Source: an uncultured Clostridia bacterium (GTDB taxonomy: Bacteria; Bacillota; Clostridia; Christensenellales; Aristaeellaceae). From it: DNA of 18,431 nucleotides. Shown one piece after another: positions 1 to 6,878 of the stretch. A program made the translations under genes and the position numbers. The DNA lies in NCBI GenBank assembly GCA_934631985.1, contig CAKTYE010000052.1, forward strand, positions 1 to 18,431. The letters run 5' to 3'. Below the pieces are notes generated by a model. The model saw nothing but the letters and a program-made list of their open reading frames with translations. It was not told the origin of the DNA and made no database searches. Within the stretch, counting starts at the first letter, position 1. The number at the start of each line of letters is the position of its first letter.

Positions 1-110
1 ACATCCGTGAGCCACTTTTCATTGGGCTTTGCGGCATAAAACTGCCTGTCCAAAAGGTTTTCGGCAAGATACTGCGGGTTCTTCGCAATGCGTGCGCTGC
101 GTTTTTTTAC
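1..110 (-). pseudogene. IS3-family transposase (orfB) remnant, cut by window edge
   Basis: Read on the minus strand, the frame ending at base 3 gives about 36 residues that match the middle of IS3-family transposases: a basic stretch (VKKRSARIAKNP), then AENLLDRQF and KPNEKWLTD. The final D is in the place of the first catalytic Asp of the DDE/rve integrase core. The gene would continue left beyond the window. The upstream half (helix-turn-helix orfA and the start of orfB) should lie to the right, but bases 111-275 hold nothing resembling it and the next gene ends at 276, so the element is truncated here. No terminal inverted repeat was seen. Family recognition is from motif memory and the exact break point is uncertain. 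Confidence 0.75.
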
Positions 111-205
111 TTCTTTGTGGGGGAATGGGGGGAGAAAATCGCATAAGTATGTAACTTTATCGCAGCAAGTGTGGCGTGGACAGGAAAAAGCGGCTGGAAC
201 AGGCA

Positions 206-232
206 AGAAAAAGGGGGAAGGGAGGACCCTTC
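206..232 (-). terminator. Probable rho-independent terminator of the minus-strand operon
   Basis: On the minus strand GAAGGG (232-227), a TCCT loop and CCCTTC (222-217) form a 6-bp stem, followed by CCCC and then TTTTT (212-208). It lies 44 bases after the stop of the membrane-protein gene at 276. The stem is short and four C residues separate it from the T-run, so it is a modest candidate. The rest of 111-275 shows no gene. Confidence 0.45.
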
Positions 233-275
233 ACCGCCACAGGCCAAACGTCCACACCACCCCAGTCCATGCACA

Positions 276-866
276 TCAGCCCTGCTTTTGCTCCCCATCC
301 GCTGCTTCTGCCGCTCTTCCCTCCTGCGCAATCTCCGTACAGCCAATGCTTTTCAGCTGTTTCCAGCTCACCACGCCCAGCGCACCAATCACCGCCGCAC
401 AGCCCATGAACAGCAATTCCCGTCCAAGCTGTCCGCCTGCGCCGTACAGGCACAGGTATACTACGTCCGCGATCAGCCACGCCGCGCCCAGCAGCGTCAT
501 GCCTACGGCGCTGCGCATGCCGCGCTGCAAGCCGTCCTCTAAATCCATTTGCGTCATCTTGCCCTTGATGCAGGCCAGCTTGACCACGCCGAACAGATAA
601 TAGGCAATGGGCAGCAGCGACAGCCCGTAAAACACCGCCACCCAGCCGATGTGACTGCCTGCGTTGTTGATCATGCCGCCTGCACAGAAGGCTGCCAGCG
701 CAAGTACGCCCTCCACGATCAGCGCTGCCCGCAGCTTGTTGCGCTGCGCCATGTCCAGCGCATAAAACTTCCCGATGTACTTTGCCACCCGCTTGGGCTT
801 GCCCGTTTTGGGGTTTGTCTCCCATTGCAATTCAAACAGCTTGTTGAGCCTTTCCCGCTTCGCCAT
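276..866 (-). CDS. Four-helix membrane protein of unknown function
   Basis: This encodes 196 aa and I do not recognise the family. The N-terminus (about 1-45) is basic and probably cytoplasmic, with a motif NPKTGKPKRVAKYIG. Four hydrophobic segments follow at about 46-63, 73-94, 118-141 and 150-168, with a charged loop around 101-116 and a polar, Ala/Glu/Gln-rich tail. The ATG at 866 has an AAGGAG ribosome binding site about 10 bases upstream. It sits 32 bases after the holA stop and is the last gene of the comEC-holA operon, ahead of the weak terminator at 206-232. Even membrane topology and codon use like its neighbours support a real gene. Co-transcription with holA is inferred from spacing and says little about function. 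Confidence 0.8.
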   Translation of the reverse strand: MAKRERLNKLFELQWETNPKTGKPKRVAKYIGKFYALDMAQRNKLRAALIVEGVLALAAFCAGGMINNAGSHIGWVAVFYGLSLLPIAYYLFGVVKLACIKGKMTQMDLEDGLQRGMRSAVGMTLLGAAWLIADVVYLCLYGAGGQLGRELLFMGCAAVIGALGVVSWKQLKSIGCTEIAQEGRAAEAADGEQKQG

Positions 867-898
867 GTGCTTTCAACTCCTTTTGCTTGCGTACAGCC

Positions 899-1900
899 TT
901 ACTTGCGCAGCTGGAAAATTTCCAGCATGCACTTTTCCAGCGCACCTTCCTGATTCCATTGACCGCTCTTGACCAGATATTCCGTGTTCAGGCAGGTCTC
1001 CATGGCGCTTCGTGCCTGACGGCCCGTGTACCCTGCGGCCTGACGCACCGTGCGGTCCGCGGCAAAGGACGGCAGACCGAGGTTCTTTTTGATCTCCGCC
1101 GGGGACTGCTTTTCAAACTGCATCACCTTCACAAAGAAGATGAGCCGATACTGTCGCAGCAGCATCGCCAGAATGCCCAGCCGATCGCTGCCCGTTACCA
1201 GCATGTCGTGCAGCAGCCCGAAGGCACGGCCTTCCTGCCCTGCGACCACTGCGTCCACCATTTGAAACACCGTGCATTCCATGGAGCGGGTGCATACCGC
1301 GTCGATGTCCTGCCGGGTGATCTCCGTGCGTTCGCCGGTCAGGGCCGCCAGCTTTTCCAATTCGCCCTTGAGGGTCGCAGCGTTGTTGCCCACGGTGAAA
1401 CTTAAATAGGAAGCATCCCCCACGGAGATGACCTTGCCCAGCCCTTTCGCGGTGCGGACGATCCAGCTGTTCAGCGCTGCGTCCTCCAGGGGCTGAAAGG
1501 ACACCACCGTTCCCTGCTTTTTGATGGCTGCCGCCAGCTTCTTCCGTGCGTCCACCTTGCCCTGTACATAGAAGATCAGCACCGTGGTGTCTGGAATTTT
1601 CCCGATATAGTCCACCAGCCGCTCGTCGCCCTCGCCGCGCCCGGTCAGCGCCGCCAGCTCCCGCACCACCACCAGCCGCTTATCCGCCATGAAGGGCAGC
1701 GTCTCGGCTGCGGCGATCAGCGCATCTGTGGCGGGATTTTCCAGGCGCGTTTCGTTCAATTGCTCCAGGCCCGCCGGAAGCAGCGCCTTTTCCGCTGCCG
1801 TCAGCGCCGAGGCCTTGATGTATTCCTCCGGACCCTCGAATAGATACGCGCCGTGAATGCCGCCCGCCTTGAGCTGCGCAAAAAACTCCATGTGGTTCAT
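899..1900 (-). CDS. holA: DNA polymerase III subunit delta
   Basis: This encodes 333 aa, the usual length for HolA. Delta is the clamp-loader subunit that opens the beta sliding clamp. The N-terminus has the typical YLFEGPEEYIK segment (about 20-30), the counterpart of the degenerate nucleotide-binding start of delta. The middle carries LPFMADKRLVVVREL (about 67-81), characteristic of the family, and the C-terminal half is the helical collar domain (about 210-333). The ATG at 1898-1900 overlaps the comEC stop in an ATGA arrangement and is preceded by GGAGG seven bases away. The comEC-holA pairing is common in Firmicutes, where holA often lies just after comEC, which supports both calls. No catalytic ATPase motif is expected in delta. 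Confidence 0.93.
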   Translation of the reverse strand: MNHMEFFAQLKAGGIHGAYLFEGPEEYIKASALTAAEKALLPAGLEQLNETRLENPATDALIAAAETLPFMADKRLVVVRELAALTGRGEGDERLVDYIGKIPDTTVLIFYVQGKVDARKKLAAAIKKQGTVVSFQPLEDAALNSWIVRTAKGLGKVISVGDASYLSFTVGNNAATLKGELEKLAALTGERTEITRQDIDAVCTRSMECTVFQMVDAVVAGQEGRAFGLLHDMLVTGSDRLGILAMLLRQYRLIFFVKVMQFEKQSPAEIKKNLGLPSFAADRTVRQAAGYTGRQARSAMETCLNTEYLVKSGQWNQEGALEKCMLEIFQLRK

Positions 1901-4173
1901 TCGTCATCCTCCTGCGCCCGAAAAGGCGTGATGGTAAAGGCACCCTCCGTGATGTCCACCGTCAGCATGCCCTGTGTTCCCGTGGAGAACACCGCTGCCT
2001 CCGGGGCGCGCTGGCGCATGCTTGCCAGATGCTCCTGCTTTCTGGCGGACAGCAGCACTGCCTGCGGGGCGACCCGCTCGATAAAGGCCTCGCCCGTGCT
2101 GCTTTCCGACCCGTGATGCGCTGCCTTCAGCAGGTCGGCGGGTTCCGCGGCATAGCCCTCATAGGTACCCGTCAGGTCTGCGGTGGAAAGCTGCGTTACC
2201 TCGTGCAGCGTCCACTTCGTCACCAGGCAGAAATCATTGGGATCAGCCTGCAGGCGTACCTTGCCCTCCTCAGGCCAAAGCACGGTCATGCTGCCCGAGG
2301 GCAGGGTGATCTCGTCTCCGCGGTGCAGATAGACAAGCTCCGTTCCGCGTGACTGCAATTCTGTCACCAGTGCTGCGCTGCCCTCGTTGAAGGCCACACG
2401 CTCCGCACCCCAGGGCAGATAGCAAGTGCGCACGGGGATGTCATAGTCCAGCAGCGCACGCAGCCCGCCTGCATGATCGGTCTGCAAATGCGTCACCACC
2501 AGGCCGTCCAGCGAAAGCCGCCGCTGACGCAGATACAGCGCCAGCTCGTCATCGCTACCTGTGTCCACGGCCCAGGTCACGCTGCCATCCCGCAGCACCG
2601 CCGCGTCCGCGTTGCCGACGCTCAATTGCAGCCACTGCGTTCCCGCAAAAGGGAGCGTTATAAGGGAGGCCGCCATGCACACGGCGCCCAGCGCGCCAAG
2701 GCTGCGCCGCGCTTTGGCTTGCAGCCAGCTTCGCTGTCCCAAGGCCCAGGCCAGCAGCGCCATGCCTGCATAGGTCAGCACGTTAGGCTGATGCGTCCAC
2801 AGATAAACGCCCGGCAGCTTGGACAGCGCTTCCACCGTTGCCACCATGGCGCGGATCACGCCTGCCGTTGCGCCGCTGACCACTGCCGACACCCCGGGGA
2901 TTGCCGCCAGCACCAGCGTCAGCAGCGAGCCGTAGATCATCACTGTTGCCCAAGGCAGCAGCAGCACGTTGGCGAAAAGCCCCAGCAGCGGCACCTGCTG
3001 GAACCACGCCATCACCGGCAGCAGGGTGCCAAGCTGCGCCGCCAGCGTGGTGCAGAGGCTCTCCCACAGGCTGCGGGAGAAGCGGCCCTTCACCCGGCAC
3101 AGCCCCCGCAGGGGCGGCCCGAACCACTGGATGCCTGCCACGGCCCCAAAGGTCAGCTGAAAGCCAGCCGCCGTCAGCTGGGCAGGCCGCAGCAGCAGAA
3201 TAAGGAACGCCGCCGCGCTGAGGGAGGTTGCACCGTCCCCGCGCCGCTGGCACAGCCGCCCCAGACTGTACAGCCCGTAGAGCAGCGCCGCCCGCAGCAC
3301 GGAGCTGGAGCCGCCCGTCAGCAGGCAATAGCCCGCCAGAAAGACGCAGGTGACCGCAAAGCGCGGCACACGCCCCAGCCGAAGCCCCCGCAGCAGCTTT
3401 TCCAGCACCCAGGCCAATACGCCCACATGAAAGCCGGACACCGCCAGCAAATGCGCTGCGCCTAATCGGCTAAAGGCACGGCGCTCCTGCACATCCAGCA
3501 GACTGCGTTCGCCCAGGAGCATGGCGGCGGCATAGCCGCCTGCGTCCTCGTCCAGCTGTGCGCACAGCAGCGCCGAAGCCCGCTGACGCAGCCGCGCAAA
3601 GGTGCAGCTCAGGTCGAACGGCCCTGCCTCTGCCGTGCAGTCGGTGATGCCGTAAATGCCAAAGGCCATGCCATTTTGCAGCAGATACGCGCGGAAGTCG
3701 AACCCGCCGGGGTTCTCCGGGCCTGTCGCGGCATAGACCCGCCCGGTGAAACGGACGCGGTCGCCTGCGGCAAGGGGCGTTGGCGCATCGCCGTAAAAGC
3801 TCCAATAGGCCTGACCGGGAACGGCTTCCCCGTTCAGCTGCACATCCTTCAGGCGCGTGTGCTGCTGGGAGCCGCTGCCGGCGGTCACGTTTTCCGCGAT
3901 GATGGCGCTGACGGTATACGTTCCTTCTGCGGGAACGGGCTGGTGCTGCGTCTGCCAGCCGCGCAGAAAGCCCAGCGCACACACGCACACAAGCGCCGCC
4001 GCCAGTCCCCTGCGGGGCAAAAGCGCCACTGCCAGCAGGGCGAACGCTCCCGCGGCAGCCAGCCAGACCGTCACTGTGCTTTCCAGCCCCGCCGCAATGC
4101 CCAGCATCAGCGCCAGCGTCAGCAGGATGAGCGGCGGGGTCTCCGCAAGACGCGCCTGTAATCGCGTCTTCAC
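1897..4173 (-). CDS. comEC: ComEC/Rec2 competence DNA channel
   Basis: This encodes 758 aa, the usual length for a three-domain ComEC. It forms the inner-membrane channel that carries single-stranded DNA into the cell during natural transformation. Residues 1-200 hold N-terminal membrane segments and a DUF4131-type soluble domain (ENPGGFDFRAYLLQNG). About 215-490 is the competence membrane domain (HLLAVSGFHVG near 241-251, then many helices). About 510-758 is a metallo-beta-lactamase-like domain with AVDTGS, THLQTDHAGG (about residue 560) and AAHHGSESST (about 685). The start is GTG, overlapping the upstream hydrolase stop by four bases (GTGA), with no clear Shine-Dalgarno of its own, so translational coupling is likely. 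The second metal-ligand position has Gln where relatives usually have Asp or His. No other competence genes are in view. Confidence 0.93.
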   Translation of the reverse strand: MKTRLQARLAETPPLILLTLALMLGIAAGLESTVTVWLAAAGAFALLAVALLPRRGLAAALVCVCALGFLRGWQTQHQPVPAEGTYTVSAIIAENVTAGSGSQQHTRLKDVQLNGEAVPGQAYWSFYGDAPTPLAAGDRVRFTGRVYAATGPENPGGFDFRAYLLQNGMAFGIYGITDCTAEAGPFDLSCTFARLRQRASALLCAQLDEDAGGYAAAMLLGERSLLDVQERRAFSRLGAAHLLAVSGFHVGVLAWVLEKLLRGLRLGRVPRFAVTCVFLAGYCLLTGGSSSVLRAALLYGLYSLGRLCQRRGDGATSLSAAAFLILLLRPAQLTAAGFQLTFGAVAGIQWFGPPLRGLCRVKGRFSRSLWESLCTTLAAQLGTLLPVMAWFQQVPLLGLFANVLLLPWATVMIYGSLLTLVLAAIPGVSAVVSGATAGVIRAMVATVEALSKLPGVYLWTHQPNVLTYAGMALLAWALGQRSWLQAKARRSLGALGAVCMAASLITLPFAGTQWLQLSVGNADAAVLRDGSVTWAVDTGSDDELALYLRQRRLSLDGLVVTHLQTDHAGGLRALLDYDIPVRTCYLPWGAERVAFNEGSAALVTELQSRGTELVYLHRGDEITLPSGSMTVLWPEEGKVRLQADPNDFCLVTKWTLHEVTQLSTADLTGTYEGYAAEPADLLKAAHHGSESSTGEAFIERVAPQAVLLSARKQEHLASMRQRAPEAAVFSTGTQGMLTVDITEGAFTITPFRAQEDDE

Positions 4174-4907
4174 AGGCGATACGTCCGCCCAAGCTGCGCC
4201 AGCTCCGCCGTGGGCAGTACCTCCCGCGCTTCCTTCAGCAGCGTTGCCGGGTCATAATCCGGGTTCAGGTGGGTGATGACCAGCCGCTTGGCCCCGGCCT
4301 GCTGCGCCAGCTCTGCGCACAGCCGCGCAGACAGATGGGGCTTTTGCTCGCCCCAGGCGCGCTGCGGAAAAAGACCGTCCGCCAGCAGCAGGTCCGCCTT
4401 GTCTGCCAGGGCAGGCAGGTCGGCGGTGGTGTTGGTGTCCCCGGTGAAGGCCAGGCACTTGCCAGCACTTTCCAGGCGGTACATCACCGCAGGCACGGGA
4501 TGCCGCGCTGCAAACACCGTCACGTCCAGCGTACCCAGCGTGAGCTTTTCCCCAGGCAGCACCGTGTGCAGCGCAAACAGCGGGCAGCTTATCACCTCCC
4601 GCCACACAGGCGAGGTCGTGTCCTCCGGGCCGTACACGGGCATCGGACGGTAGTCCGCCCCCTGCGCGGCCTGGACGCTTGCCAGGCGATAGATCAGCGG
4701 CAGCACGTCGCTGCAGTGGTCGCCATGCCAATGGCTGAACAGCATCGCCGTCAGCTCCTCGGGCGGGATGCGCCCCGTCAGCCGCGCCAGCGTACCGCAG
4801 CCCAGGTCAAGGCTCACCGCCGTTTCGCCCGCCGTGACCAGATACCCGGAGCAGCCGCTTTCCGGCGCGGGAAAGGGGCCGTTCATGCCTAAGATCGTTA
4901 GTTCCAT
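4170..4907 (-). CDS. RNase Z-like metallo-beta-lactamase-fold hydrolase
   Basis: This encodes 245 aa, a complete single-domain MBL-fold enzyme. The metal-binding motif is H59-x-H61-x-D63-H64 (SHWHGDH), with further likely ligands H136, D157 (FTGDT) and H213 (THLNP). This pattern belongs to the RNase Z/ElaC-like group of MBL hydrolases. It is shorter than typical tRNase Z and no exosite arm is obvious, so a nuclease or small-molecule hydrolase role cannot be chosen. The ATG at 4907 is preferred over the GTG at 4922 because GGAGGG lies 7 bases before it. It is the first gene of the minus-strand operon, overlapping comEC by four bases. Confidence 0.85.
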   Translation of the reverse strand: MELTILGMNGPFPAPESGCSGYLVTAGETAVSLDLGCGTLARLTGRIPPEELTAMLFSHWHGDHCSDVLPLIYRLASVQAAQGADYRPMPVYGPEDTTSPVWREVISCPLFALHTVLPGEKLTLGTLDVTVFAARHPVPAVMYRLESAGKCLAFTGDTNTTADLPALADKADLLLADGLFPQRAWGEQKPHLSARLCAELAQQAGAKRLVITHLNPDYDPATLLKEAREVLPTAELAQLGRTYRL

Positions 4908-4951
4908 TACAAGTCCCTCCACAAAGGTTTTCCGCCTCCGCGAATGCTTTC

Positions 4952-4980
4952 AGTATAGCACGTCCTGAAAAACATCACAA
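4952..4980 (-). promoter_or_regulatory. Extended -10 promoter for the minus-strand operon
   Basis: On the minus strand TTGTGA (4980-4975) and TATACT (4957-4952) are separated by 17 bases, with a TGC extension right before the -10. The -35 matches four of six consensus positions. It ends 45 bases before the hydrolase start codon. Between it and the divergent ireB promoter lies a 7-bp inverted repeat GTCCCTG/CAGGGAC (4985-4991 and 5022-5028) of unknown meaning. Confidence 0.6.
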
Positions 4981-5098
4981 CGCTGTCCCTGGGTGCGGAA
5001 AAATATTTCTTCTATAACTTGCAGGGACGGGGCGGCTTCTTCCGTTGGATAGGCAAAGCGCCGCGGAAAAATTTTCCCGTCCGTCTCTTTTTGGGGGC

Positions 5099-5127
5099 TT
5101 TCCAACGGCGGGAAACTCATGTATAAT
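5099..5127 (+). promoter_or_regulatory. Promoter of the ireB-aldo/keto reductase unit
   Basis: TTTCCA (5099-5104), a 17-base spacer and a perfect TATAAT (5122-5127) fit a housekeeping sigma-A promoter. It lies 32 bases before the ireB GTG start and is divergent from the promoter at 4952-4980. The 119 bases between them hold AT-rich inverted sequence but no gene. Confidence 0.65.
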
Positions 5128-5159
5128 AGACGCGAGCAACACCGAAAGGGGGAAGAACT

Positions 5160-5423
5160 GTGCCGGATACCTTCGACACGACCAAACTGCAGCCCATTCA
5201 GGAATCGGGCAATGAGGCGCAGGACATCCTCATGTATGTCTACAACGCCCTCCAGGCCAAGGGGTACGATCCCATTACGCAGTTGGTGGGCTATATCATC
5301 TCCGGCGACCCGACCTACATCACCAGCCACAACCAGGCCCGCAGCATGATCTGCCGCCTGGAGCGGGACGAAATTCTTGAGGAGCTGGTGCGCTTCTATC
5401 TGGTAGGGCATACGGAAAAATGA
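5160..5423 (+). CDS. ireB: IreB family (UPF0297) regulatory phosphoprotein
   Basis: This encodes 87 aa, the normal size. Recognisable family segments are DILMYVYNALQAKGYDP, the core LVGYIISGDPTYITSH (about 41-56) and RLERDEILEELVRFYL near the C-terminus. In Enterococcus faecalis IreB is a small regulator phosphorylated by the PASTA kinase IreK at N-terminal threonines (T4 and T7 as I recall); this protein has Thr at positions 4, 7 and 8. The start is GTG, with AAAGGGGG about 7 bases upstream. It shares four bases (ATGA) with the next gene, so the two are translated together. The common Firmicutes partner ruvX (yrrK) is not next to it here. Confidence 0.9.
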   Translation: MPDTFDTTKLQPIQESGNEAQDILMYVYNALQAKGYDPITQLVGYIISGDPTYITSHNQARSMICRLERDEILEELVRFYLVGHTEK

Positions 5424-6364
5424 AAAAGGTCCGTCTGGGTCGTTCCGGGCTGATGGTTTCTCCGCTTGCCATCGGCACGCTGACCATGAGTCCGCTGCAA
5501 AAGAATCTCTCGCCCGAACGCGGTGCGGAGATTCTGCTTTATGCCGCCGAAAAGGGCGTGAACCTGTTTGACACCGCCCAATATTACGACACCTATGAGC
5601 CGCTGCGGCTGGCGCTGAAAAAGCGGCCTGATCTGCTCATCTCTACCAAGTCCTACGCCTATGACCGGGCGGGGGCTGAGGCTGCCTTTGAGGAGGCTCG
5701 CAGGGCGCTGGACACGGACGTGATCCCCATCTTTCTGATGCACGAGCAGGAGGATCGCCTGACGCTGAAGGGGCACCGGGAGGCATTCGACTTTTATTTA
5801 GAGCAGAAGGCCAAGGGGAAGATTCTGGCGGTTGGGTTTTCCACACATCGTGTAGCGGCTGTGGATTATGCTCCGCGCTATCCGGGCGTGGACGTGGTGT
5901 TCCCGCTGATCAACGTGACGGGCGTGGGCATTCCCGACGGCACCCGGGACGAGATGGCGGAGGCCATTCACCGCGCGCATTTGGGCAGCATCGGCATTTA
6001 CGCCATGAAGCCCCTGGGCGGCGGGCATCTGATCGCCGACCCGAAGCAGGCGTTCGACTATCTGCGCGGACTGGGGACGATCGACACCATCTGCGTGGGG
6101 GTACAGAACGAAGCGGAGATCGATGTGAATCTGCGCCTGGCGATGGGGGAGGAACCTGACCCCGAGGCGCTGGCCCGCACCCGCCGGGAGCCGCGCCGCC
6201 TGATGATTCACGATTATTGCCGCGGCTGCGGACAATGCGTGGCCCGCTGCCGTCAGGGAGCGCTGTCCATTGTGGATGGCAAGTGCGTCTGCGACCAGCG
6301 CAAATGCGTCCGCTGCGGATACTGCGCGAAGGTGTGCGAGGAATTTTGCATTAAGGTGATTTGA
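5420..6364 (+). CDS. Aldo/keto reductase with C-terminal 2x[4Fe-4S] ferredoxin domain
   Basis: This encodes 314 aa. Residues 1 to about 240 are an aldo/keto reductase barrel with the tetrad D51, Y56, K77 and H108 visible in NLFDTAQYY, ISTKSYAY and FLMHEQED. Residues about 260-314 form a ferredoxin-like domain with two CxxCxxCxxxC motifs: C267/270/273/277 and C296/299/302/306. NADPH-dependent carbonyl reduction linked to iron-sulfur electron transfer is the family expectation; the substrate is unknown. Such fused reductases are common in anaerobic Clostridia. It overlaps ireB by ATGA and ends 17 bases before a strong terminator, so the two form a complete transcription unit. The extra cysteines C289 and C291 are near the second cluster, but no role is evident. 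Confidence 0.9.
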   Translation: MKKVRLGRSGLMVSPLAIGTLTMSPLQKNLSPERGAEILLYAAEKGVNLFDTAQYYDTYEPLRLALKKRPDLLISTKSYAYDRAGAEAAFEEARRALDTDVIPIFLMHEQEDRLTLKGHREAFDFYLEQKAKGKILAVGFSTHRVAAVDYAPRYPGVDVVFPLINVTGVGIPDGTRDEMAEAIHRAHLGSIGIYAMKPLGGGHLIADPKQAFDYLRGLGTIDTICVGVQNEAEIDVNLRLAMGEEPDPEALARTRREPRRLMIHDYCRGCGQCVARCRQGALSIVDGKCVCDQRKCVRCGYCAKVCEEFCIKVI

Positions 6365-6381
6365 TTAAAATAGGTAAGGAT

Positions 6382-6426
6382 CCCCTGCTTTCGGGTGCGG
6401 CGCATCGGAAAGCAGGGGCGCTTTTT
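6382..6426 (+). terminator. Rho-independent terminator after the aldo/keto reductase
   Basis: An 11-bp perfect stem CCCCTGCTTTC (6382-6392) and GAAAGCAGGGG (6408-6418) with a 15-base loop is followed by CGC and TTTTT (6422-6426). It closes the ireB unit. Confidence 0.88.
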
Positions 6427-6774
6427 GTTGACGGGGAAGTGAACGGACGGCGGGGGAATGCCGGGGCTGCAAAGCGGGAACGTTCGTCTTTTTTGCACAG
6501 GCGGGGGAAAAGCTGCGCGGCAGACTCCCCGGCCCTTTTTGCATGCGGCGAAGCGCAAACGTGCAGGACAGCAGGGGACGGCAGCCAAAACAGGAAATGA
6601 AAAAAGCCCGCCGTGCCTGCTTCAAAGCCCTCGAAACGTCGCCTGGTTGGAAATGTCAGCCCAGAAAGGACAAACGCAGACGGTGAAAAGCGCAGAAAGC
6701 CCTGCAATTGGAAAATGCTGGAATAGAGAAATGCAATGTATACGGAATACAGTGCAAAAGTTGTGCCAGCACCG
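6427..6774. other. Gene-less stretch with an imperfect long hairpin
   Basis: No convincing gene lies on either strand; short open frames here lack ribosome binding sites and family features. One structure stands out: GCCGGGGCTGC (6460-6470) can pair with GCAG (6520-6523) plus CCCCGGC (6527-6533), followed by CC and TTTTT (6536-6540). This resembles a second terminator or the 3' end of a small RNA. The enclosed 49 bases also contain a T6 run (6489-6494). No matching upstream promoter was found, so an RNA gene is not claimed. Confidence 0.35.
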
Positions 6775-6815
6775 TTGAGAAAACGCGATTTCAGACTTGA
6801 CAGACGTTTTCTCAA
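6775..6815. promoter_or_regulatory. Putative operator: 11-bp inverted repeat across the -35 box
   Basis: TTGAGAAAACG (6775-6785) and CGTTTTCTCAA (6805-6815) are perfect inverted repeats with a 19-base spacer. The arms' centres are 30 bases apart, close to three helical turns. The spacer contains the -35 hexamer and the right arm lies between -35 and -10 of the transporter promoter, so a bound protein would block RNA polymerase. The regulator is unknown and no regulator gene is adjacent. Confidence 0.6.
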
Positions 6816-6825
6816 ATTCTATAAT
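6797..6825 (+). promoter_or_regulatory. Consensus sigma-A promoter of the peptide importer operon
   Basis: TTGACA (6797-6802) and TATAAT (6820-6825) are both perfect, separated by 17 bases. Transcription would begin around 6832, giving a leader of about 47 bases with AAGGAGGAG (6863-6871) before the ATG at 6879. Such an ideal promoter implies strong expression held in check by the overlapping inverted repeat. Confidence 0.88.
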
Positions 6826-6878
6826 AAATTAACCGTTTGTTCCTTTGAATGGCGGAAAAATTAAGGAGGAGATTCACC

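Noticed and set aside
88..600. 170-codon plus-strand frame at the left end
   Set aside because: It overlaps the four-helix membrane gene and the transposase remnant in antisense and has no ribosome binding site or domain.
2473..3465. 330-codon plus-strand frame opposite comEC
   Set aside because: The product is dominated by Gln, His, Arg and Pro with no domain; comEC on the other strand is clear.
6777..6795. CcpA cre-like sequence around AGAAAACGCGATTTCA
   Set aside because: The half-sites are two bases too far apart for the cre consensus.
6805..6819. CodY-box-like sequence in the importer promoter
   Set aside because: Only 10 of 15 positions match the consensus and it is part of the better 11-bp inverted repeat, so it was not listed as a site.
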